A DNA stretch of 64,000 nt from Psococerastis gibbosa (Eukaryota > Arthropoda > Insecta > Psocodea > Psocidae): assembly GCA_963971405.1 (NCBI GenBank), contig OZ020488.1, positions 43,444,888 through 43,508,887 on the forward strand, in the 5' to 3' direction. Positions 27,501 through 39,500 of this stretch are shown piece after piece. The notes under the pieces were generated by a model that was not told the DNA's origin, made no database searches, and saw nothing but the letters and a program-made list of their open reading frames with translations. The first letter of the stretch is position 1, and every line of letters starts with the position of its first letter. A program made the translations under genes and the position numbers.

Positions 27501-30500
27501 CGAGTTGTAGCCAGAATGTAGTGAGAAAGAAGTTTTTGGAAACAGGCTTTAAAACCACGGCTCATTAGACAGGATTCTACTGCCTCCTTATCTATTTATG
27601 TTGGACTGACCTATTTTTAACCAACTCCTTTGTTGTCTATATTGCTATACATTGTGATTCGCAATTTCAGGACCAAACGAGGTAAAAATAGTTCTACGGG
27701 TTAAAGACGTGAATGATCACTCGCCCCGTTTCAAGTTACAAGGCAGACCTATGGTAGCCGCCATCCCCACCACGGCTAGCTACGGATATGACATTATTAC
27801 GCTCAAGGCAGTTGATCAAGATGATGGTAAGATGAAATGATGAATGAACACGAATGCATGAATGGATGAATAAATGAAATAATGAATTGAGCATGCAAAA
27901 AAAAACAATTTATACACAATAATTGTGAGACCGCACTAGTAGACCAATAACAATGTTCCCTGCCCTATAACTAAAATAAATAAAAATTAAAAAATACAAT
28001 TAGACATACAAACTATTAAGCTAAGCTTACATGTGGGGACATTTAAACAAAACGGGGACACTCACACCTACAACACGAGGCAACGGGGAGACCTTGTAAG
28101 GCCAGCGCCACGCACAGCCAAATGTGAGCGACTGGATCCTATACTACAAGGTTTCGCCTACCTTAGAAAACTCCCGATTGAACCTAGTGCGGCGAGAAAT
28201 GCTTCTAACTTCCCTAAATTGCTTAGAAACCATCTCTTAGAGAAAGCTTTTTACACTGTCACTGAGGCACTAGCACAATGACAATGACAGAACTACCTGA
28301 TTTTGACGATACTCTGACGATTTTATCTTATACTTTTCATGTATTGTATAATTTAAAGGAAATATATATTGTATTGTATTGTATTGTATTGCATATTACT
28401 ATCATATCTCCCATACACACATAACAGTGTAGTCAACTATTTCAAATAAGGATTCCCCTCTTCCCGTTTCATCTGCCATTCCCTGAAATACCCGACAAGA
28501 AGCTATGACTTCACTAAGCACTATGTAGTCTACCAATTTACCGAAAACCATGTCAGCCTGCAGTAAGTTTTTTGGGAGGGCTTCTGCTGATCTCGTTACA
28601 CTCACTCACAGATTTTGGTAGAAATTACTATAAATAAAATAAGTGCTGGGTTTTTTATAATGATATCGTCGCCCTCATAATCATCTGACATCCCGGGTTC
28701 CGAGGTATGATTTTTAGGTAGTTTGTCCAAAAATCATCGAACAGACAGACAGACCGACAGCAGTCAGATTGACAGTCATTTCGTGAAAAGCACTTTTTTG
28801 GGTTCTTGTATAAATCCACTGAAATCTAGAAATTGAAAATTTCGACCATCACAAAGCTTTCTTTATATCATATCGTACGTATTTTAGGGAATCAAAAACG
28901 ATATTGGACTGTATGAGGTAGATGTGAGTAGGTTGAAGTCGAGAAGTATTTTGAAGTTGTATAAAATTTTTCCAGGCTTACCAAAACCTACAATTTGTAT
29001 TATTAAAAGAAATATCCCTACTCCCTAGCCCAATTTTTTTCGGTGTGTGTCTATGGTGTTCACGAATCCTGTTTTTAAATACATTTATTACATTACATAC
29101 ATTTACATACTCTTTACTTTACTTTTATTAACTTTTATTAACTTTTTTCAGGTCTGAATGCTGACATTCGGTATCAAATCCTAGGTAGAGCTGACGAAGA
29201 TTCCCTGAAATTTTCTATCGACTCACTGACAGGACAGGTTCGCTCAGTCAGCAATTTTGCAAGAGACGCGGGCAAGGTGTACGGGTTTGACGTAAAGGCG
29301 ACCGACAGAAAGGGTGCTGATAATGGCCGGTCAGCTATTGCTAACGTCTTCGTAAGTATAGTGGAGTGTTTGAATTTTGAAACAGGAGTCTGCACGGATG
29401 TTTTCATTACTTTAACAGCGTCTTATCCCTTCCACGGATGTTGAATTTTTAGATGGTGTATATTTAGCGGTCAATAATCTTGAGAGAATGAAGATATTTT
29501 GTAAACATAGAATGAACGAGTGATTTTGAAATCAAAATAACTTCTTCCTTCTACAGCCACAAAGACATGAAAATGGACAGATGGAAAATTCCAAAAAATG
29601 GAAGTTAAATTTATATTTCTCATCTGCAATCCGATAAAGTGCATTCAATGGATTTTAAAGAATAGTAGGGTAAATCGTTTTCTTTTTAGTTAGAAAGCTG
29701 GTAAGTATTTTTTTTTTTTTTTGTGATTGTGGTAGGGCAAATTAATTAATTTATTCCTTCAACAGACACAAAGATATTAAAATGGACAGATGAAATTCTC
29801 AAAAAATAGAAGGTTTACAGCCAGTAAATTTACATTTTCCCACCTGAAATCCCATAAAGTACATTAAATAGGTTTCAAAGAATAGTATGATAAATTGTCT
29901 TCTTTTAAGTTAGGAAGCTGGTACTGGGCCCAAGTATTGTTTTTATGACTGTTTCATCGGACATTTTGACTGTGAAAAGAGAAATTAACTAATTTCTTCA
30001 AATTAGCTCAGTCACTCTTTGTTTACATAATATTTTGAAATCTCTGCCATACATATTGGTTTCTAGATCTAGGTAGAAGGCCTAATAATCACCCACTAGC
30101 CTATTTGCTACAGCCTTTGCTGCTGAAAAAACCTGAAATTGAAAAAAGAGAGAATAATTACCTACTAATATACAAAGTGGGATTTTTAGAGAGAAGAAAA
30201 TATAATGGCGGAATGTGGAACAGTTAGGCGGGGTTGTCCCTGAGGAGCTTTGAAAACCGCAGAACTTTGCTGTCAGGAATAAGCAGCCGTGCCACTGCAG
30301 CTACCGTTTTCTGTTTGCTGCAGGCATACAATATGAAATTTTGACTTTTTGGTATTTAACTTATTTGGCCCGATTTACTTGGACTTCGGATACGTTTCGA
30401 TTAGTCATGCTCTTCTTGTGGGTTAATATTTAAATATTATTATTTATTATTTGGAGGGTTGAGCTGACATAGGTCTGGAGACCCTTTGAACAGCATAATT

Positions 30501-33500
30501 ATTGGGATCACATCCCAATCATTCAAACTATGTCCTTAGCCAATTAATTAGCTGTTGAAAAACAGCAGCTTCACCTTGTTAGCGAAGACAACCATGTCCT
30601 TCAATGGCAAGTCAATCAGATCGACTTGGTCGATGTAGGCAGCCCCAAATGATATTTAAGTAACTCTCTGATTTATTAATTTTGTATTTACATTTTGTGA
30701 TTAGGTATGTAGTGCCCAGATGTGTTTATGCCTGTGACGTAACCAATGTTAGGGGGTCCTTACGCAAGGCAGAGCAGAGGACCCCCCTACAAGTTTTAGC
30801 AATCACATACATCACTTAACTTTCGGACACGAAATTAGTTTTTGCTAGTTGCGTCTTTTTCATTTCTGCGGGGGCCCCCTTTCGCCAGGGGGCCTTACGC
30901 CTTGCATAACTACTTTTTTTTTGGGAACACTGTACCCCCCCCCCCTGCCAAAAATAGAGTCGATTCACTCTTGCTGACAAGGCCGTAGCTATAGATAGGG
31001 GGGGGGGAGGGTGGGAGAGGTGAGCTGACCTAAGGCCCGAGGCAACCATAGTAGTGTATACCGAGCTTAAGAAAGCAATAAAGCAATAAACTGAATTTTG
31101 GAAAATACAACAAGTGGAAATATAGAAAGACCAAAGCAACTTTATTTTTTATTAATTTAAAACTGACCTTTTGAAGGGACTGACAAAGAATGAAAGTATA
31201 CGAAAATACATTGTGGATGATGGAATTTTTCACGACGGGGTGGGGGGGGGGTCTGGACCCCTGGATCCCCCTATAAATACGGCCTTGCTTGCTGATACTG
31301 TTGTTCTTAAAATAGGCAGTGTAGCCATGCCATGTTAGGGCTGTAAAGCCCTCTCTTAAGCTTGCCATTCACGAGGGCTCCAAACGGACTCGCGCCAAGC
31401 CAAATGGCGCGTCCTGTTCCCTTTGGCGTTAGCGCCATTTAGAGGGGTCATCACGACTGCGCTGAACCAGTCGCTCCAAATCTTTCAAATTGTACAGTGT
31501 AAAAGTACCCGTTCCATGTCGTCACACTGTACAATTTGAAAGATTTGGAGCGACTGGTTCAGCGTAGTCGTGATGACCCCTATAAATGGCGCTAGCGCCA
31601 AATGGAACAGGACGCGCCATTTGGCTTAGTGCGAGTCCGTTTGGAGCCCTCGTGAATGGCCAGCTTAACACTCAACTAGGAAGACTCGGGACCGCCCACT
31701 TTGCATGCCCTCTGAAGCAAAATGTAGCAAGTGTGGGACTGGTACCAACAACCTTTCGGGTGAAAGTTAAAGTGTTAATTTGGATGTATTTTTCTATCTG
31801 CGGTACAACTATTGATAAAAATGACTAAATGACTATTCGTCCTTGACAAAAGTGAATTTTTTAATTGTATTTCAAAAACTTTTTTAATCACGCAAAATCC
31901 CCGATAATGATTGGAATAAAGCCAATGACTCGTTAAGAATAAAAATTAGAAAATAATGTGGAGAGATAGCAAGGCATCCATCAAATCTCAGCTGAGTGGA
32001 TTCTTTTGTAATAATTCAGATTATAAAATCTTCATTTATATTCTGCATTTCTATTAAATTCACTATTACAAAAAATTGAAAATTCATCAACCTGCCTGCA
32101 TTGCAAGACAAATACCTAATGGACTTTTTCAATTATAGTTTAATCTACTTGAAGAATTTTCAAAATAGGCTAGACCCTATTTAAAAACTATGCTAAATTA
32201 TTGAAAATACTTCCATGTTGTAAGTATGGAGCTTTAAAATAAATAAATAAATAAATAATAAATAAATATTAACTTTTTTGTTCTATTACTAAGCCAATCT
32301 AGTGGAGTTACGGTTATAAAGCCCTTTCTCACACTCAACTAGGAAGACTCGGGACCGCCTGCTTTACATGCCCTCCGAAGCATGGCCTGAAAATGTAGCA
32401 GGTGTGGGACTCGAACCAACAACCTTTCGGGTGAAAGTTGGAGTCTGAACCACTACTCTGCATGGCCTGAGTTGATGTTACATAATTTCGTTACTCTAAT
32501 ATAGTCTGCTATCATGAAACCATAATTAGAAGAAATGTTCCTCTACAATTTGACGTTATAAGATGTGGTCGTCACTATTACCAATTGGCCTCAGTTTTGG
32601 AATTTCTTCGAACAGTGTCCGTTATTTCGTCTGTCCTTGTTAAGTTAATAGGAGAAGGATTTGTGGCCCCAAGTTCTATACAGGCAAGGCCGTAGCCAAG
32701 GGGGGGGTTAATGGGGGTTCAACCCCCCCCCCTCCCCCGAAATGAAATGGCTTGATACTAGATAGAATCGGATTTTGAGAGGAAAATGAAAACCACTATG
32801 TAATACCCAATGAAATTTCTACCCCCCCCCCGAAAAAAATCCTGGCTACGGCCTTGTATACAGGTACCTGTATACAATCATACTAGTATATAATATGTAC
32901 AATATATTATGTGACTGTTTATTTTTTACAGTGAATAGATTTTATTATAAAAATGCGCTGAGATGAGTCGTAAGTCACAGCAGTGAAGTCACTTAAAGTT
33001 TAGTCAGACCTACTGTAACAGTGTTACGCAATCAACAGTTATCTTAAGCTGGCCATTCACAAGGGCTCCAAACGGACTCGCGCCAAGCCAAATGGCGCGT
33101 CCTGTTCCATTTGGCATTAGCGCCATTTAGAGGGGTCAGCACGACTACGCCGAACCAGTCGCTCCAAATCTTTCAAATTGTACAGTGTAAAAGTACCTCT
33201 TCCATATCGTCACAGATTCTCCTCCCTCGTGAATGGCCAGCTTTACAAGTAATAATACGTTGTTCGTGGAACTCTTGCATAGTATACCATAGCCAACTTG
33301 CCATGATATCTGGGCTGTACTTTACCTCTTGTTTAAGGCATAGAGCGAATATTTACTGATTAAAATTTCAGTTTCATTGGTATTGTATTGAATTTGAACA
33401 CTGGATAGAATAGACTTTCATTAATAAAATACGTAAAAAAATGTTGGACCCCCCCCCCAAACAAAAGCTTCGGTACTACCTTGCCCCAGTGTAACCTTTG

Positions 33501-36500
33501 AGGAGTTTACTTCATACTTTCTTGTTAATTACTTAATTGTTGTACAATACTATTGTAGTTGATTACTTGATTGTATAATTTAACAGAAAAAAAAACCTAA
33601 CGAAGTCGAACAAAACAATGAAATTGAGGTTAAACCCGTAACGTTGAACATTTCCATTCCGAAAAAGGTAGCAGACAGCATAATAAAAAATTCATAAACC
33701 TCATCCCAAACGCAGCGGAATGAAATGAAAATGATTGAAAATTCTCAAAAAACATTCTTCTACAGGTTTACGTACTGGACGATCAAAAACAAGTGGTGCT
33801 CATTCTGGGAAGTAAAGCAACCGTAGTCGAGCGCAACGTAGATGCTATTACCAGGTAAGGAATGGGGGGATAGAGGTCCGCGGGGTCCGGGGATCCCCGC
33901 GTTTTTATTTCGGATTTGTAAATAATTGAGGTGGCGTGCTATGCGATTTCAGCCCTTCTAGTTATTGATTCAAAAGGCTCAAATTCCATTTTCTCTCCAG
34001 TATGCTTCCCCCCCCCCTACGAAGATTTGAGAGCTGCTCTCGTGTTCTTAAAGGGCTTTGTCTTATGTTCTTGATTTAGCAAATAATAATAAAGTTTTAG
34101 ATTTCGTATTTGACTTTGGATTGTTGAATGTAGCTTTTGGTTTGGTAAATAGTTTAGAAGATGTTGATCTAAAATTGAAAGGTTACGCGTTATTGTATAA
34201 TGTTGTATGTAACCCTAACAATTGTAGGGGTCAGTGGCGTAGCCAAGGGGGGGGGGGGTCAGCAGGGTCCGGACCCCCCCCCTAAACTTACAAAATAGCA
34301 AATTTTTTAGATATCTATCTAAAAAAAATCGCCGGGGAGACCCCGGTCCCCCTTTTTCCAGTTTTGTTAATAAAGTTATCGTCTGCAAAATCAAATTTTT
34401 TTGCCAACAAACTATTTTAGGCCTATCTTTTAAAAAACTATCCCTCGTGGGGGGGGGGAGTGCCAAATGAAACACCACCCCATTCGAAAACCTATCGTAA
34501 GCGGGCAAACTTTATGAAAACTGGACCCCCCCCAAAAAAATTCTGGCTACGCCACTGGGTAGAGTAAATGTTTAGCTTGTGTAGAAAACAGCTACGGGAA
34601 GTCTGTCGTCCAGATAACTTGAGCAGTTTGGATTTGTTTCAGTATCCTACATAATGCGACAGGCCTCGACATTAGGGTGAGGAAAATAGAGCCTCATATG
34701 CATTCGGTTTCGGACGATGGAAGATCTACCGACCTCTATCTCTATGCTGTGGACCCTTTGATGAACAGTATAGTCGGCATGGATATGCTACAGCAGTAAG
34801 TAATTTTGATGAAATGGTTCCAGAACTTATGCTGTGAATTTAATAAAATCAAGTACCTACTGTACCTTTACTTAACACATTCGGAAAAAATGCTTCAAGA
34901 AAAGAAGGTTTTGCTTCGAGAAGTAAAATGTTTAATTTTGAAGCAAAACTTATTTAAATGACTATCCCTGGATATTTGAAAGTAGATTTAAGGCGTACCA
35001 ATCAGCAATGTAACTGAATACTCCAGCAGTCTGATCGAGGCGTTTATAATACCGGGGTTACATAAATACCCTAGGATTATAACTGTAAACAAACAAATTT
35101 TGAATAGCACTTTCCATTATAAAATTATCTTGTGGATTAAATAAATACCGGTATTATAAACGCCCCGATCAGGCTGCAGGTGGTTGAGAACTTGACTATG
35201 AATTGGAAGAGTTCAAGGGGCCGAGACTTGACAGAAAAGGAACCTGTGTCTAACCACCCCCAATGGGCACCTTAACTTAACCGGTGGGGAAATAGTGTGG
35301 CTGTTGGGCATGTTCACAGCATCCTAATTGGCAAATGAAGAATTTTCGACCACTCTTTGGGCCTAGATCCTTATTCTTTGGCAGATTCCCGGTGTTTTTT
35401 TTTCAACCAAAAGTCAATAACTCGCGCGATGTGCAAAACCGTTTACGGTCTATGTTTTCAATTTTCAGAGCACTGGAAGTAAACAGTCGAGATTTAAAGC
35501 GACGACTGGAAGCGTTCCGAACCGTCGAGTTCAGCTACCTAACTGAGCCACCCCGACCGAGGCAGCGCCCGCAGCGAAATTTACTGTCGGCTCTAGAAGT
35601 TGCCGTAGTGGTTTTGGGCTGCGTAGTCTTTGTAGGTGCTCTGGCAGCAGCGGTTTGCGTCGGCTGCGTGAAGCGAGGGAAAAGAACGTAAGAAACCCAC
35701 ATTTATATGCTAATTCACTAAATCCGTCTGCTTATCCATCGACAGTTGTGTCCTATAATATCCTGAGGGACGTATGAACAGGGACGGATTCAGCCCATTT
35801 TTTTTGGGGGGGGGGGGTAGTTGTGGGTCAAAATAATAGGAAAAACATATGTAGGATCGATTAAATTAGAGCGTAATAAATTAATTTACAATACATTTAC
35901 TAAATTTTGGGGGGAAGGGGCAGCTACCCCCCCTATCCGTCCATGCCTTCACCCGCTACATGCGATAATGGACAAGCTGTTAGATGAGACAAAGTTACCA
36001 TTGGCGCAGTGTAACAAGTGGAAAGCGCCCATTCCACCGACCGGCTAGGGCTATTTACAAAAACAGTGACGTGGTAGCAGGCATTCAAGACATAGGCGGG
36101 GTTTCCACCGACCTCGCATTGCAGAATTGACGGAATTGTTTATTTTCCTCTATGCCATAGTTAAAATTGATCAATGATCATACAGTAAAATCACAAGCAA
36201 ACAAACTAAAATTAAAAAATTGCGTCATGGGATATGTCAAGTACAAACATTTTAATAGATTTCTATAAAAAGAAAAATTCTAATTTCCGCCAATGTTATT
36301 TGCATTCTGCAATGCGAGATCGGTGGAAACGCCACCTAAGTCTTGAATGTCTGCTACCACGTCACCGTTTTTGTAAATAGCCCTAGCCGGTCAGTGGAAT
36401 GGGCGCCGAAGCATAACTTAACCAAGTACAGATACGAGTTGGGGCCTAAGTTATATATAGACGCCTAATTCTCTATTGACATACACAGTGACACATTGGT

Positions 36501-39500
36501 ATATAAACAACCATGGCTTGCTTGATCCCAACAGTCCAACGGCGGCCAGATTGTATGGACCCGTCTACCAACCGGGTGAACCGAGTTCTAGTCCCGGTCG
36601 GGCGAATTTCTTTCACACAAGAATACAAGCTGCGAAGTGGAAAAGCCATAAATTGAGTGCTTGAGCTCCGATCTGTTCCGATTTTTCTAGAACCACTCTT
36701 CTCAATAGCATATTCAAGAGACTCCTTAGGGAACGGGAGGTGTCATGATGCTCTGAGCAGCCATCACCGACAGGGCAAGTCTCCAAGGAGTAGAAGAGTA
36801 TGTACTCGTACCAGCTTACCAAGCAATGGCGGAATGGGGGGGGGGGGCAAAGGGGGGTCATGACCTCCCTAATTCAGTAAAGACATAGTAAATCCATAAG
36901 ATAGTAGAAAAAAGATAGTAAAAAAAATTGAATAAAACTCAACTTTTCAACCAAAAAATTACCATTTAAACATACAAAGACTTGTAACCCCCCCCCCCCC
37001 CTAAATTTTCCGCTGGACAGCCCTTGTTACCAACATCTTCTTCTTCTTCAAATACCTCTTCTAGCGAAGATTGGCGATCTTCAAGGCAAGTTGACTATAC
37101 TAGGGAATTGCAATGCAGTAGTTTCCCGGTCTTCTTCTGCAGCCTCATGCATCTTGACACTTCATTGAGTTCCCTCGCCTTCAGGAATAGTTTTCCAACC
37201 CCAGAAAAAAATAGTGCCCTAAACAGAAAAAACTGCGTTTTTCGCTCATCCCGGCTCAAACCCTATCTGTTCAATGGCCATTACGCACCTCCATCTTCAC
37301 CACAAGGAGTTACAGATTACCTACAGATTTTTGCGCCTTCACCTCTGACACCAAAGGCTTTACTCAGAAGCTCAGCTACATTGAAGACAAAATCAACCAA
37401 AATTAATGCAAAAAACATACAGTGGTAAAATAATGGGTGAAAAAGAATAGGGTTGCTCGCGTAGGGCAAGGCCACCGTCAGGTGCAGATAAGGGTAGCAT
37501 ATTTTCAGTTAAAAAGCAATGGGAACGTGAAGATCGGAAATAAGAAGGGCCAGGGGCGATGGAAACGTGTTACCAAGATTGCTTAAAGAAATGAAATTGC
37601 CACCTCCCCTTACTCCCCCAGCTTTCGCATTGCTACGAAATGCAACTCTACGCTGTTGGTAACACTGTCGTGGAGATTTTGAATGAGAGATGCGACATTG
37701 ATTGCCATTTTGTTACCATTAGTTTCTTCCAAAGCTAGTCTCAAGATCAGAAAGCAGAATAACTTGTGAAAACTACAATAAATACGAATAGCCTACAAGT
37801 GTAATAATGCTCACCAGCTGCTTGCCGAAAGGATTTTTTTTTTCTACTTCGGACTTGGAATTATCATCTACTTGTACTTTCTTCAGGCTAATGGAAGTTT
37901 CAAGTAGAAATCTCGTTAAGATAATCTTCGTTAGTCATAGTAATACCTAGTAGTAGTATGGTTGGACACAGTCCCAGGCCACGGTGTGGGCCCATAGGAC
38001 AGGGGACCTCCTGATTATACAAGGATTCCGAACCACTTGGAAAACACAATGAAGTCACACGATGAGTTCGGAGGTCACCAGGACAAGTCCTACCATGTTT
38101 CCCTATCGGCACTGTGCACACTACCAAGTTATCAGCATCTTTGAACCTGCTCTGGTCCGCTGGATACAACTTGGTAAGGCGGCCGGCTTTTCGTTAGTCT
38201 TGCCTTAGCCTCTTACAAAAGATCATTGTAAGCCAACTTCAGCTTGTCCATAGTCAGCACTTGCGACCGGTGTTGGTTGACATATTTATTTTCGAATATT
38301 CGTACAAAAAAATGCAATTAATGTTTCCCAATAATCTCTTCAGTCGCATCTGTATGTAATACCTGTGTTGATTTACGCCAGGTCACCGATCGCATGATGT
38401 GTAGAGACTCGCACAAGTACGAACAAGCTACCACTATGCCATCCAATGAATCTAACTTAAACTAACTTACTTACTTAATCCTTGGTGTTACGGCCACCAA
38501 AGAGCCTTGGCCTGCCACATGCGGACCTGCGCTCTCCTTTGCCGCCAGTGATCCACGCCAAAGGTTACCAGATCCACCTCGACGTCGTCCAGCCGTGAAC
38601 TACTGTAAATTGTATTTCATTTTCATTACAGAAAACCAAAGAAAATCGACAAACCCTTCGGGCCGCCCAATTCTGGGTTCACACTGGGCAAAATGAAGTC
38701 TCCTCACCTTTTTCCCGGTCCGGCGTACCTGGACAGTCTATGCCAGGGCGATACCACAGACACGTATGTGGAAATGCAATCGAGCAAGTCGGGACAATGC
38801 GGGCAGCAGAAGAGACGTCACAGGCACGACCCGTCCTGCCACAGACATCACCACCACCATCATCACAAGAGGCAGCCCTCTGCTGCTGGGATTCATTTCG
38901 GCAGGTACTGTAGCCTACCTAGGTAGCTAGCCTCCTCTTCTTTAGGACAGATTCTACAAGACAACCGATGAAGTACAGCACTCCGTGCATTTCACAATTT
39001 GAAGAAACAGTAGAATCCGGCCTGTGATCGGTCTGACAGTGAAATTACAAACGTTTGATCAACAGCTACGGTCGACGGCAATACGTAGTCCTTACTACGG
39101 AGCGGACGAGGTACAACCGTCGAAATTTACGACCGAAGATCTAATATTTTCTGGTCTTTTCAGATCAAACCATACGGGAAGGTTAGAGACATCGCTAACT
39201 TCCTTACATTCCAGCGGTAAAGATTCCGGAATAACTGAAGGAAGGGGAGGAATTTGCCCATGTGGTCATTCTACAAGTCATTCTTCAGGAGATAGCACCA
39301 GCAAGTAAGTTAATCTACCAACTAGAATAATATCAATACTATAACAACAATTAGAGGTAGAGTACAGAGAACCTTTTTTGTTTGTTTGTACAAAGCAGAG
39401 GAATTAGAACAAAATGCAAATGCAAATTCGTATTTGAAGAAGTCAGCATACCACCGCGGCAAGGTGAAGACTCGGGTTCGAATCCCGACTTTTTATCCAA

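Noticed and set aside
37024..37428. 134-codon open stretch in intron 15
   Set aside because: Ser-rich low-complexity start, no domain, no splice phase fit with the flanking cadherin exons.
38945..39023. Alternative start of exon 17 at TTTAG or ACAG
   Set aside because: Both join in phases that hit TGA before the long tail frame; kept only as possible isoforms.
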